NCBI RefSeq assembly: GCF_001647285.1
Contig: NZ_LRML01000004.1
Location: 62,001 to 126,000 of the forward strand
From: Rufibacter roseus
GTDB taxonomy: Bacteria; Bacteroidota; Bacteroidia; Cytophagales; Hymenobacteraceae
Reading direction: 5' to 3'
Length of the DNA stretch: 64,000 nt
Part shown: one piece after another, positions 35,894 to 43,732 of the stretch
Layout: each line of letters begins with the position of its first letter
Position numbering within the stretch: the first letter of the stretch is position 1
Made by a program: the position numbers and the translations under genes
Notes under the pieces: model-generated
Database searches by the model: none
Told to the model about the DNA's origin: nothing
Seen by the model: only the letters and a program-made list of their open reading frames with translations

Positions 35894-37081
35894 ATGAATC
35901 CCGCACCAAAAGTCTCTTTTGAAAACACTGCCATTGCGTTTGCCGATAAATCTGACGCTGAACTGTATAAAACCTATCTGCTTTTTGCAGCCATGAACAA
36001 CAATTCATTGGTGAAAATGGGAGGTGGCTTCATGAAAAAAGCGCTTGCCTGGAACCTGCCCGTTAAGTTTGTGATCAAGAAAAGCATTTTTGAGCAGTTC
36101 TGCGGAGGTGAGACCATTCAGGAGTGTAAGCCTACTATAGAAAGACTAGGAACCTCTCACATTGGCACTATCCTGGACTACTCTGTTGAAGGCGAAAGCA
36201 ACGAGGCCAGTTTTGACCATACGGTGCAGGAAATTATTTCCACCATAGAAGTAGCGGCTACCTCAGACCACATTCCCTTCTCCGTATTCAAGGTAACGGG
36301 CGTAGCCGATCCGGCGCTATTGGCCAAAGCACAAACCACCTTTGAACTGAACCAAGATGAGAAAGCTGCCTTAGGAAGAGCTCGAGCAAGAGTAAAAGCA
36401 ATTTGCCAGCGGGCATATGAGCGGGGTGTGCGGGTATTTATAGATGCCGAGGAAAGTTGGCTGCAGGAAACCATTGACCAGCTGTGCTATGAAATGATGG
36501 AGCTCTTCAACCAGGAGCGCCCTATTGTCTACAATACTTATCAGCTCTACCGCCACGACCGGCTTGAGATAATTAAGCGCGACTATGAGCGGGCCTTGCG
36601 GAATGGCTACTATTTGGGCGGCAAACTGGTGCGTGGAGCTTATATGGAAAAAGAGGCTCGCGTGGCGCAGGAAAAAGGATACCGCAATCCCATAAACCCC
36701 AGTAAACAGGCAACCGATGATTTATTTAATGAGGCTCTAAAATTTTGCGTGGAACATATTGACCGTATTGCCATCTGCTCCGGAACCCATAATGAACAAA
36801 GCTGCTACCTGCTCATGGACCTGATGGAACAGCACCATATCTCACCAAATGACGAGCGCATTTACTTTGCCCAGTTGCTTGGCATGAGCGATAACCTTTC
36901 CTACAACCTGGCTCATGCCGGTTACAATGTAGCCAAATATGTCCCCTACGGTCCGGTAGAAGCAGTTATGCCGTACCTTTTACGCCGTGCCGACGAGAAC
37001 ACAGCCATAGCCGGACAAACTAGCCGCGAATTTTCATTGGTTAAAAAGGAACTGGAGCGGCGTAAGCGGCAACGTGCCTAA
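35894..37081 (+). CDS. Proline dehydrogenase family protein
   Basis: A 395-residue flavin-dependent enzyme oxidising proline to pyrroline-5-carboxylate, a single PRODH barrel as in other Bacteroidota (not fused to P5C dehydrogenase). Characteristic segments are FSVFKVTGVADPALL, GVRVFIDAEESWLQ, RPIVYNTYQLYRHDRLEII, the signature YYLGGKLVRGAYMEKE, ICSGTHNEQS, FAQLLGMSDNLSYNLAHAGYNVAKYVPYGPVEAVMPYLLRRADEN near the C-terminus (read in two parts, substrate-binding Arg residues in LLRRADEN). It is monocistronic, ending at a strong hairpin. A partner P5C dehydrogenase gene is not in the window. Confidence 0.92.
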   Translation: MNPAPKVSFENTAIAFADKSDAELYKTYLLFAAMNNNSLVKMGGGFMKKALAWNLPVKFVIKKSIFEQFCGGETIQECKPTIERLGTSHIGTILDYSVEGESNEASFDHTVQEIISTIEVAATSDHIPFSVFKVTGVADPALLAKAQTTFELNQDEKAALGRARARVKAICQRAYERGVRVFIDAEESWLQETIDQLCYEMMELFNQERPIVYNTYQLYRHDRLEIIKRDYERALRNGYYLGGKLVRGAYMEKEARVAQEKGYRNPINPSKQATDDLFNEALKFCVEHIDRIAICSGTHNEQSCYLLMDLMEQHHISPNDERIYFAQLLGMSDNLSYNLAHAGYNVAKYVPYGPVEAVMPYLLRRADENTAIAGQTSREFSLVKKELERRKRQRA

Positions 37082-37095
37082 CCTATAATAAAAAG

Positions 37096-37147
37096 AAAGA
37101 CCTGTTTTTCGCCTGTTTTTTGGAAAACAGACGAAAAACAGGTCTTT
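37096..37147. repeat. Dispersed palindromic element, double-arm copy after the proline dehydrogenase gene
   Basis: Perfect 16-bp outer arms (AAAGACCTGTTTTTCG at 37096-37111 and complement at 37132-37147) enclose inner CTGTTTT and AAAACAG. It lies 15 bp after the stop codon and ends in a T tract, so it works as a plausible terminator while matching the family core. Confidence 0.8.
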
Positions 37148-37165
37148 TTGTAGCTGGTACAAATA

Positions 37166-37202
37166 AAAAGCGTCTACTGCGCAAGCCGCAGAAGACGCTT
37201 TT
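37166..37202 (-). terminator. Terminator of the small lipoprotein gene
   Basis: Stem AAAAGCGTCT (37166-37175) with complement 37193-37202, plus an inner CTGC/GCAG pair. It lies 38 bp past the stop codon of the gene at 37241. Confidence 0.75.
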
Positions 37203-37240
37203 CATCTTAACCTAGTGGTATGCTAACGCATACCGGCTAA

Positions 37241-37444
37241 TTACTGAACTGGAGCTACAGTAGTATCAGCAGAAGCATCAGTAGTAACTGCAGCTGAATC
37301 ACCTTCTAAAGTAGTAGGCTCAGCAGTTTCAGTTGTAGCTTCAGTAGCAGCTGCATCAGTAGTTTCAGTTTCAGCTGGTTTAGTCTCGCAAGAAGCGAAA
37401 GCGAACATACCGGCAACTAGGGCAAGAGAAAATACCTTTTTCAT
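37241..37444 (-). CDS. Small Thr/Ala/Glu-rich lipoprotein
   Basis: A 67-residue product with a signal peptide and lipobox (KKVFSLALVAGMFAFASC, Cys at 19) followed by a low-complexity acidic tail dominated by Thr, Ala and Glu (PAETETTDAAATEATTETAE). Such tiny lipoproteins with a disordered tail are common and highly expressed in Cytophagales; none has an assigned role that I know. The tail is unlikely to fold. It has its own terminator and lies divergent to the ECF sigma factor gene. Confidence 0.75.
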   Translation of the reverse strand: MKKVFSLALVAGMFAFASCETKPAETETTDAAATEATTETAEPTTLEGDSAAVTTDASADTTVAPVQ

Positions 37445-37575
37445 TTTGAAGATTTTTAAAGGGTTTTAGCGTTAAATTCACCCTTTATACCACTACCCCC
37501 GAAGAGGTAACCCAGTATTTTTAAATATTTTTTTATTTTTTTTCTTGGGTTACTAATTCGCTGATTCTGTATTAA

Positions 37576-38160
37576 ATGATGAGCATGAGTAGTAAGGCTT
37601 TTGTGACCGATGCCGACATTATCAGAGGTATTCTGGACGAGGACGAGACAGCTTTAAGCAGGCTGTACAAACTCCACTTCCCTATGGTGCTGTACTTTGT
37701 ACAAAGCAACAACGGAACAGAAGATGATGCCAAGGACATCTTTCAGGAGGCGGTAATTGTTTTCTATGAGAAAATCAGAGCCGGTCAACTGGAACTCAAT
37801 TGCCAGATTAAGACGTATTTATATTCCATCTGCCGTAGGCTGTGGTTAAAAAGACTGTCGCGCAGCAGCAGGTTCAGTACCGGTCTGATTGAAGACACTG
37901 AGGCGGAACTGACTGATGCGCAGGAAGACGCAGATCAGGCAGAGCAGAACGAACTGAAGTTTACCGCCATGGGCAATGCCCTGGCCCAGTTAGGAGAGCC
38001 CTGCAAAACACTACTTGAAGACTTTTATATAAGGTCTATGGGTATGCCAGAGATTACCGAAAAGTTTGGTTACAACAACGTTGACTCTGCCAAAAACCAA
38101 AAGTACAAGTGCTTGATGCGCCTGAAAAAGCTTTTCTTTTCAGATTATCAGCAACCCTGA
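37576..38160 (+). CDS. ECF-type RNA polymerase sigma factor
   Basis: A 194-residue sigma-70 family member with only regions 2 and 4. Region 2: LYKLHFPMVLYFVQSNNGTE, AKDIFQEAVIVFYEKI and IKTYLYSICRRLWLKRL (residues about 25-100). Region 4: GEPCKTLLEDFYIRSMGMPE and NVDSAKNQKYKCLMRLKKLF (about 140-190), the helix-turn-helix recognising -35 DNA. Three near-adjacent ATG codons open the gene; the first is used. The next gene, 50 bp downstream, encodes a membrane protease with an anti-sigma-like head and is the likely regulator of this sigma factor. Confidence 0.9.
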   Translation: MMSMSSKAFVTDADIIRGILDEDETALSRLYKLHFPMVLYFVQSNNGTEDDAKDIFQEAVIVFYEKIRAGQLELNCQIKTYLYSICRRLWLKRLSRSSRFSTGLIEDTEAELTDAQEDADQAEQNELKFTAMGNALAQLGEPCKTLLEDFYIRSMGMPEITEKFGYNNVDSAKNQKYKCLMRLKKLFFSDYQQP

Positions 38161-38210
38161 TGAGGAAGCCAGCATAGAAATTACATACATCCTGCCAGGA
38201 TGAACTATAT

Positions 38211-39314
38211 ATGAGTGACAGGGAATTATTAGAATTTATAGAGCGGTATCGCCAACACCAGGTGACATCTGCTGAACGGGCGGCTTTTGAAGAGCGGCTG
38301 GCCACTGACCCTGCCTTTGCCCAACGGGTAAAAGAGTTTGAGTTATTCTCCTCTACCCTCTTTGCGCACGGTAAGCAGTCTCAATTCAGAGAGAAGCTTA
38401 ACCACCTCCATAGTGAATGGAAGGCTGAGAATGTGGTGCCTGTTGTTGCGCCAGTTCGCAGACGCACACCAATGCAACAGTTCATGAGCCGCTATGGCGC
38501 CACCATGGGCGTGGCCGCTACAGTGGCCATTGTTACTGTTTTCAGTAGTTTGTTAGGCATGGAAATGTGGCGTTCTGCCACTCAGCAAAACGCTGCCCGT
38601 TATGTAGAACTTCGCCGTGAGGTAGATGCGCTTAAGAGAAATCAACGGGCATTGGTAAAAGATGTTCTTTCTACCACCAAACCGCCAGTCAACCCCGGCC
38701 AGTTCACTGGCACCGGATTCGCCCTTACCTCAGACGGTTATTTTGTGACCAGCTACCACGTGATTGAGGGAGCGGACTCTTTGATGATAGAAAACAAACT
38801 GGGTATTAAATATAAAGTAGAAGAAATCTATTCTGATCAGGTACGTGACCTGGCCCTGCTCAGAGTGATAGACACCGCCTTTACCGGATTTGGAAAGTTG
38901 CCATACTCCTTTAAACAAAAAGAAACTGATCTTGGAGAGCGCGTCTTTACCTTAGGCTATCCACGTGAAGACATAGTTTATGGTGAGGGTACCCTCAGCT
39001 CACGCTCAGGAGTATACGGTGATACTGCTTCTTACCAGATCTCGGTGCCTTTGAACCCTGGTAACAGTGGTGGCCCTTTACTAGATGACCGAGGCAACAT
39101 GATTGGGGTAATCAGCGGTAAGATGTTAGGAGTAGATGGTGCCGCCTTTGCGGTGAAATCAGCTTACCTGCTTTCTCTGCTGGAGCAGCTCCCGGAGAAT
39201 AGGTTACCACAGCCGGTAAGACTTCCAAAGGTAAATACGCTGGCTGGTAACCCACGCCCCCAGCAGCTGAAAAAGCTTCAGGACTTTGTGTACATGGTGA
39301 AAGTATATAACTAA
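38211..39314 (+). CDS. Membrane-anchored trypsin-like (HtrA-type) serine protease with anti-sigma-like N-terminus
   Basis: A 367-residue protein. Residues 1-75 (ELLEFIERYRQHQVTSAERA, FEERLATDPAFAQRVKEFE) resemble the short cytoplasmic anti-sigma heads of Bacteroidota. One TM segment lies near 95-118. The outer part is a trypsin-like domain with catalytic His183 (TSYHVIEG), Asp213 (VRDLALLRV) and Ser286 (NPGNSGGPLL), and no PDZ domain follows. Located 50 bp after an ECF sigma gene, it is probably co-transcribed. The arrangement suggests a sensor that links envelope proteolysis to sigma-factor release; this is inference. Ordinary anti-sigma factors in this phylum end in a TM plus FecR-like domain. 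Confidence 0.85.
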   Translation: MSDRELLEFIERYRQHQVTSAERAAFEERLATDPAFAQRVKEFELFSSTLFAHGKQSQFREKLNHLHSEWKAENVVPVVAPVRRRTPMQQFMSRYGATMGVAATVAIVTVFSSLLGMEMWRSATQQNAARYVELRREVDALKRNQRALVKDVLSTTKPPVNPGQFTGTGFALTSDGYFVTSYHVIEGADSLMIENKLGIKYKVEEIYSDQVRDLALLRVIDTAFTGFGKLPYSFKQKETDLGERVFTLGYPREDIVYGEGTLSSRSGVYGDTASYQISVPLNPGNSGGPLLDDRGNMIGVISGKMLGVDGAAFAVKSAYLLSLLEQLPENRLPQPVRLPKVNTLAGNPRPQQLKKLQDFVYMVKVYN

Positions 39315-39346
39315 ATACCAGGCAGCTACTGCTGCAAATGAAGGTT

Positions 39347-39390
39347 TAAAACAAGAAAGCCCGCGCCTGTGCGCGGGCTTTCTTGTTTTA
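39347..39390 (+). terminator. Terminator of the sigma factor/protease operon
   Basis: A 20-bp perfect inverted repeat (arm TAAAACAAGAAAGCCCGCGC, loop CTGT), among the strongest in the window. Confidence 0.9.
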
Positions 39391-39511
39391 AGTCAATCGT
39401 AACCTATCTAATTATAACTCGTTAATCTTACCATCTGACTATCAGATAGCCGCTAACCACGGTTAAGCTATTACAACTATGTTACACTTACTTAATATTA
39501 AACAACGAGCT

Positions 39512-40054
39512 ATGGAAAACCACACTGGAAACACCGGGAATTCCCGCATGATGACGGGTATGTTCAGAGATAGAGAAAGTGCAGAACGCGCATACAACGC
39601 TTTACATTCACGCGGCTACACAAAAGACGACGTGAACGTAATTATGAGCGATGATGCCCGTAAGCGCCACTTCGCAGACAACAGAGACAACGACACTGAT
39701 CTAGGAAACAAAGCTCTTGAAGGAGCCGGAGCCGGTTCAGCCATTGGTGGTACTTTAGGTGCTATTGTAGGTGCTATTGCCGCCATTGGTACTTCAGTTG
39801 CCTTACCTGGTTTAGGTTTGGTTATTGCTGGCCCGTTAGCAGCTGGTTTAGCTGGTGCTGGTGCTGGTGGTTTAACTGGTGGCCTATTAGGTGCCTTGGT
39901 TGGTTCTGGTATTCCGGAAGAACGTGCCAAAGTATATGAGTCCGGCATCAAAGAAGGTAACATTGTGATGGGCGTGACCCCTCGCAACCAAGCCGATGCC
40001 GATTATTTCGAAAACGAATGGCGTACTCACCGCGGTGAGCACATCTACCGTTAA
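39512..40054 (+). CDS. YflT-like general stress protein with glycine-zipper segment
   Basis: A 180-residue protein. Residues about 10-45 (MMTGMFRDRESAERAYNALH then SRGYTKDDVNVIMSDD) match the heat-induced stress-protein domain family of YflT. A Gly/Ala-rich hydrophobic stretch (SAIGGTLGAIVGAIAAIG; GLAGAGAGGLTGGLLGALVG) suggests a glycine zipper that packs helices in the membrane or an oligomer. It ends with KVYESGIKEGNIVMGVTPRN, a second half of the same domain. ATG 39512 (MENHTGN) is preferred over ATG 39479. Stress induction is inferred from family name only. Confidence 0.8.
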   Translation: MENHTGNTGNSRMMTGMFRDRESAERAYNALHSRGYTKDDVNVIMSDDARKRHFADNRDNDTDLGNKALEGAGAGSAIGGTLGAIVGAIAAIGTSVALPGLGLVIAGPLAAGLAGAGAGGLTGGLLGALVGSGIPEERAKVYESGIKEGNIVMGVTPRNQADADYFENEWRTHRGEHIYR

Positions 40055-40070
40055 TCAAAAATAGATTAAA

Positions 40071-40109
40071 AAGAAGGGCCAGCTGTCATAGCTGGTCCTT
40101 CTTTTTTTT
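40071..40109 (+). terminator. Terminator of the stress-protein gene
   Basis: Stem AAGAAGGGCCAGCT with a complement (one G-T pair) and loop GTCAT, followed by an uninterrupted run of eight T residues. Confidence 0.85.
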
Positions 40110-40126
40110 GCCCAGTTACCTTTAAG

Positions 40127-40164
40127 TGTTTTTAAGCTGTTTTACCAAAAAGAAGCTTAAACCA
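40127..40164. repeat. Dispersed palindromic element, moderate copy
   Basis: Half-sites GTGTTTTTAAGCTGTTTTA and AAAAAGAAGCTTAAACCAG. It sits between two terminators in the convergent gap. Confidence 0.55.
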
Positions 40165-40261
40165 GAGACTCAATTACACTTACTTTAGGCTTTAAAATTT
40201 TTCACTTAAGAAAAGTGGCTTCAGTGGAAGCCGGATCACAAAATTCTGTCTTGATACAAAT

Positions 40262-40310
40262 TTCAAATAAAAATTCCTGGCAGTATAACTGCCAGGGATT
40301 TTTATTTGAA
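40262..40310 (-). terminator. Terminator of the tonB-like gene
   Basis: A 23-bp stem with one mismatch (arm CAAATAAAAATTCCTGGCAG then T) and a 3-nt loop, 13 bp after the stop codon. Confidence 0.85.
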
Positions 40311-40323
40311 TATGCCGCAAGCT

Positions 40324-41178
40324 TTATTTTAACTCCAGCCTTATCGGGAGGGTCATTCTTACAGGTACTTTGCGGCCATTTTGCACTCCCGGTTTCCAGC
40401 GGGGCATCTTTTTCAGAACCCTAATGGCTTCTTCTTCGGTGCCATAGCCTAATCCTTTTAAAATGGTGATATCAGCCACTTCGCCATTAGGCATGATGAC
40501 AAAGCTGGCTACCACAGTTCCTTCTATGCCATTTCGTTGGGCGCCACCAGGGTAGCGAATGTTTTTACTTACAAAATCCATGAGTTTAGCCATTCCTCCG
40601 TTAAACTCTGGCATTTGTTCTACAACTACAAAGGGTTCTACGTTAGAGGTTCCGGTAGAAGTACCAGCCCCGTCTCCGTCTCCTATACCAGTACCTGTTC
40701 CGGTACCGTCGCCAAGTGCAGGATTGTCAATGGTGGCGGGGCCGTCTCCATCTTGAGTAGCAAGGCCAGCGGTAGACTGGGCAACCGTACTTCGGTCAGG
40801 AATGACATCAGTCACGTCTTTTTTATCATCTACCACTTTTGGAGTGGTGTCTTTGATAGTGGCTACTTTCTTGCCGCCGCTTTCTGGCTGCTCAACCGGA
40901 GGGGTCACTTCAGGTTGTACAACCGGCAGCTCTTTATAATCATACCAAATAGGTGTTGTTGGATCTGCCTTTGGCACCACCACCTCATCGCTTCCAAACA
41001 GCTTTCCTACCAGAATGGGTAATGAAAACAGCAAAGTGAACATTGCAATTGCCATCAGTAGGGCTTGCCCTATGTGCCGAGGGTACAACTTCCGCAACAG
41101 ATAAGCTCCGTAGGCTTTGTTACGTCCTTCAAAAATGATGTCTTGAAGGGTGGCCGGATAAGCTGTTTTCATTTCCAT
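40324..41178 (-). CDS. TonB-type energy transducer
   Basis: A 284-residue TonB protein. The N-terminus (TLQDIIFEGRNKAYGAYLLR) is the usual Bacteroidota form. One TM segment (QALLMAIAMFTLLFSLPILVG, about 38-58) is followed by a Pro-rich periplasmic linker and a Gly/Thr/Asp repeat (GDGTGTGTGIGDGDGAG). The C-terminal TonB domain has VVEQMPEFNGGMAKLMDFVSKNIRYP-like start, GTVVASFVIMPNGEVADI, and RVLKKMPRWKPGVQNGRKV. It transmits ExbBD energy to outer-membrane receptors. No exbB or exbD lies in the window; it is divergent from the processing protease gene. Confidence 0.93.
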   Translation of the reverse strand: MEMKTAYPATLQDIIFEGRNKAYGAYLLRKLYPRHIGQALLMAIAMFTLLFSLPILVGKLFGSDEVVVPKADPTTPIWYDYKELPVVQPEVTPPVEQPESGGKKVATIKDTTPKVVDDKKDVTDVIPDRSTVAQSTAGLATQDGDGPATIDNPALGDGTGTGTGIGDGDGAGTSTGTSNVEPFVVVEQMPEFNGGMAKLMDFVSKNIRYPGGAQRNGIEGTVVASFVIMPNGEVADITILKGLGYGTEEEAIRVLKKMPRWKPGVQNGRKVPVRMTLPIRLELK

Positions 41179-41518
41179 AGTGTTTGAGGTTTAAGTGTTA
41201 CATTGGTTTAAATAAGATTTTTATGACGGTTCGACTTGAGTTTTATTAAGGGTTACGTGCAGCCTTAGTTTTCAGTTAGTCTGCATGCCTACTATTTTAA
41301 CAAATTATAAAATGATATCAAAGCGCTGGAGCTACATTCTTTCAAAAATCAACTACAAAAAGTTAAATTCTGGCACTTTTCTGTTTTCTTACATTTTATT
41401 TTATAAATTAACAGGTTGCTTACACCTTATTGGGGTTATTTTCGTTATACAGAGTACTGTATGCGCTAAAACAGGCACTACTTTTGTTATATACTTGCCG
41501 ACTTTATCACATTGACAT
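41179..41518. other. Divergent intergenic region between tonB-like and ctp-like genes
   Basis: AT-rich, with a near-match -7 box TATACTTG (41490-41497, one base off TAnnTTTG) 22 bp before the protease start. A short open frame at 41285-41515 on the plus strand has no sign of being a gene. Confidence 0.4.
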
Positions 41519-43627
41519 ATGTTCTCACTTAAAAATAAACTGGTTGCCTACGGTGCCGCTGCCTCAGTGGTATTTGGCATAGCCTCCTATAAACTACTGG
41601 AAAAAGATGGCCCCACCCGTGACCAGAAAAATGAAGTTCTCACCCAAGTTCTGATCAGAGGTCTGAGCTCGGCTCACTACTCTCCGGAGCGTTTGGATGA
41701 TAATTTCTCGCAGAAAGCATTTGACCTGTACCTGGAGCGCCTGGATAATAACAAAAAGTTCTTGCTGCAGTCTGACGTAGATAAGCTAATGGCTTACCGT
41801 ACCCGTCTGGACGATCAGATTCAGAGCGGATCATTTGAGTTTTTTGACCTTTCTATGCAATTGTTCAAAAAACGAGTACAAGAGGCCGAAAGCTACTATA
41901 AAGAAATTCTGGACAAGCCCTTTTCATTTGACAAGGAGGAAACCATTGAGGTAAAATCTGAAAAGTTAAAATACGCCACTAGTCAAGCCGCTTTAAAAGA
42001 AGAGTGGCGCAAATATTTAAAGTATCAAGCCCTGATCAGAGTAGCAGATGCCGTAGACAGTCAGGAGAAAGCTGATACTACGGGAGCTACCCAACCTAAG
42101 AAAACATTTACTCAAATTGAGGCCGATGCCCGCAAAAAGCTTCGTGAGAATTATGATGAACTGTTCAAGCGGATGGGGCAGTTTGAGAGTGAAGACTGGC
42201 GTTCAACCTATCTTAACTCCTTTGCCAATATCTACGACCCGCATACTGAGTATTTCGCACCAAAAGAAAAAGAAGACTTTGACTTTGAATTCTCTGGCCG
42301 TTTAGAAGGTATAGGTGCGGTTCTGACGGAGAAAGACGGAGTAATTAAAGTTTCTGAAATCACTCCGGGAAGCCCTTCTTATATGCAAGGAGAATTAAAG
42401 CCTGGTGATGCCATTCTAATGGTGGCCCAAGGCGACAAAGAGCCGGTTGATGTGCAGGGCATGCGTCTGGACAAAGCGGTATCTTTAATCAGAGGCAAAA
42501 AAGGTACAGAAGTAAGATTACACGTTAAAAAGGTAGATGGTACCATGAAAATCATCTCTATTATAAGAGATGTGGTGGTACGCGAAGAAGGTTATGCCAA
42601 ATCGTTACTGATAAAAGGCCAGAAGCCAATTGGGTATATTCACCTCCCTGCCTTTTATGCTGACTTTAAAAATGCCGGTGGGCGCAACAGCGGTAAAGAC
42701 GTAGCTGCCGAAGTAGCAAAACTGAAGCAAGAGAACGCTCAGGGAATTATTCTTGACTTGCGCAACAACGGGGGTGGCTCACTGCAAGACGTGGTGGACA
42801 TGGTAGGCTTATTCATCAAGTCCGGACCAGTAGTACAGGTTAAATCTGCCAATGGCCCTGCCGCCGTGCTAGAAGACCGCGATGCGCAGGTGCAGTTTGG
42901 TGGGCCGTTGGTGGTGTTGGTAAATGAAAACAGTGCTTCAGCCTCTGAAATACTTGCCGCTGCCATTCAAGATTATAAGCGTGGTATTATTGTGGGTTCT
43001 TCTACCTACGGAAAAGGTACTGTACAGCAGTTCTTTGATTTAGACCAGGTGCTACCTGCTTCCTTTGACGCTGTTAAGCCGCTAGGTCACTTAAAGCTGA
43101 CTACTCAAAAATATTATAGAGTAAGCGGAAAAACGGTACAGCTAAGAGGTGTTACGCCAGATGTTGTTCTTCCGGATACGTACACTTACCTGAAGTATGG
43201 TGAGAAAGAGCAGACCTATGCCCTTCCGTTCGATGAAATTCAACCGGCTAAATTCACAGCTTGGAACAACCCTTCCTTCCCGATGCAGAAAGTAGTAGCC
43301 TCTGCCAAAAACCGCGTAAAAGAGAGCCCAACTTTTTCATTGATCAACCAAAGTGCTTTGCGTTTGCAGGAAAGAGTAGAGAATACCACTCGTTCATTAA
43401 AGCTTAGCACTTACTTGGCGCAGGAGAAAAAGAATCAGGAAGAGGCCAAAAAATTGGAGACTGCCCGTAAAAACATTCCGCAGCTAGAGGTAGCTACTTT
43501 GAAAAACGATGTTTCTAAACTTGCCGCAGACACTGCAGCTTCTGCCAGATTTGAGGCCTTCACCCGCAATGCGAAGAAAGATCTTTATATCAGAGAGGCA
43601 GTTGCCATTCTTCGTGATGGATTATAA
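41519..43627 (+). CDS. Carboxy-terminal processing protease (S41, Prc/tail-specific type)
   Basis: A 702-residue periplasmic Ser/Lys protease. A hydrophobic N-terminal signal (VAYGAAASVVFGIASYKLL) precedes a helical region, a PDZ domain (GRLEGIGAVLTEKDGVIKVS, PGSPSYMQGELKPGDAIL, about 255-340), and the S41 domain with the catalytic Ser474 in NENSASASE and Lys499 in TYGKGTVQ. The C-terminal region (TLKNDVSKLAADTAASARFE, RNAKKDLYIREAVAIL) matches the DUF3340 tail of Prc proteins. It degrades or trims envelope proteins from their C-termini. Monocistronic with a perfect terminator. Confidence 0.94.
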   Translation: MFSLKNKLVAYGAAASVVFGIASYKLLEKDGPTRDQKNEVLTQVLIRGLSSAHYSPERLDDNFSQKAFDLYLERLDNNKKFLLQSDVDKLMAYRTRLDDQIQSGSFEFFDLSMQLFKKRVQEAESYYKEILDKPFSFDKEETIEVKSEKLKYATSQAALKEEWRKYLKYQALIRVADAVDSQEKADTTGATQPKKTFTQIEADARKKLRENYDELFKRMGQFESEDWRSTYLNSFANIYDPHTEYFAPKEKEDFDFEFSGRLEGIGAVLTEKDGVIKVSEITPGSPSYMQGELKPGDAILMVAQGDKEPVDVQGMRLDKAVSLIRGKKGTEVRLHVKKVDGTMKIISIIRDVVVREEGYAKSLLIKGQKPIGYIHLPAFYADFKNAGGRNSGKDVAAEVAKLKQENAQGIILDLRNNGGGSLQDVVDMVGLFIKSGPVVQVKSANGPAAVLEDRDAQVQFGGPLVVLVNENSASASEILAAAIQDYKRGIIVGSSTYGKGTVQQFFDLDQVLPASFDAVKPLGHLKLTTQKYYRVSGKTVQLRGVTPDVVLPDTYTYLKYGEKEQTYALPFDEIQPAKFTAWNNPSFPMQKVVASAKNRVKESPTFSLINQSALRLQERVENTTRSLKLSTYLAQEKKNQEEAKKLETARKNIPQLEVATLKNDVSKLAADTAASARFEAFTRNAKKDLYIREAVAILRDGL

Positions 43628-43646
43628 TCATTAAAAATTCTAAACT

Positions 43647-43684
43647 AAAAGAGCCGCTGTAAAATTACAGCGGCTCTTTTTTTG
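43647..43684 (+). terminator. Terminator of the processing protease gene
   Basis: A perfect 16-bp stem (AAAAGAGCCGCTGTAA and complement, loop AA) followed by T residues. The T tract merges with the next palindromic element. Confidence 0.9.
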
Positions 43685-43714
43685 CCTGTTTTTCTAAAAA
43701 CATGCCTAAAACAG
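43680..43714. repeat. Dispersed palindromic element adjoining a terminator
   Basis: Half-sites TTTTGCCTGTTTTTC and TAAAAACATGCCTAAAACAG, with inner arms CTGTTTTT and AAAAACAT. It overlaps the terminator T tract and ends 19 bp from the opposing gene's stop codon. Confidence 0.7.
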
Positions 43715-43732
43715 ATATTGTGCATTCTTCTG

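Noticed and set aside
41285-41515. Open frame of 76 codons upstream of the processing protease gene
   Set aside because: AT-rich divergent promoter region, no domain, no start context and a candidate -7 box inside it.
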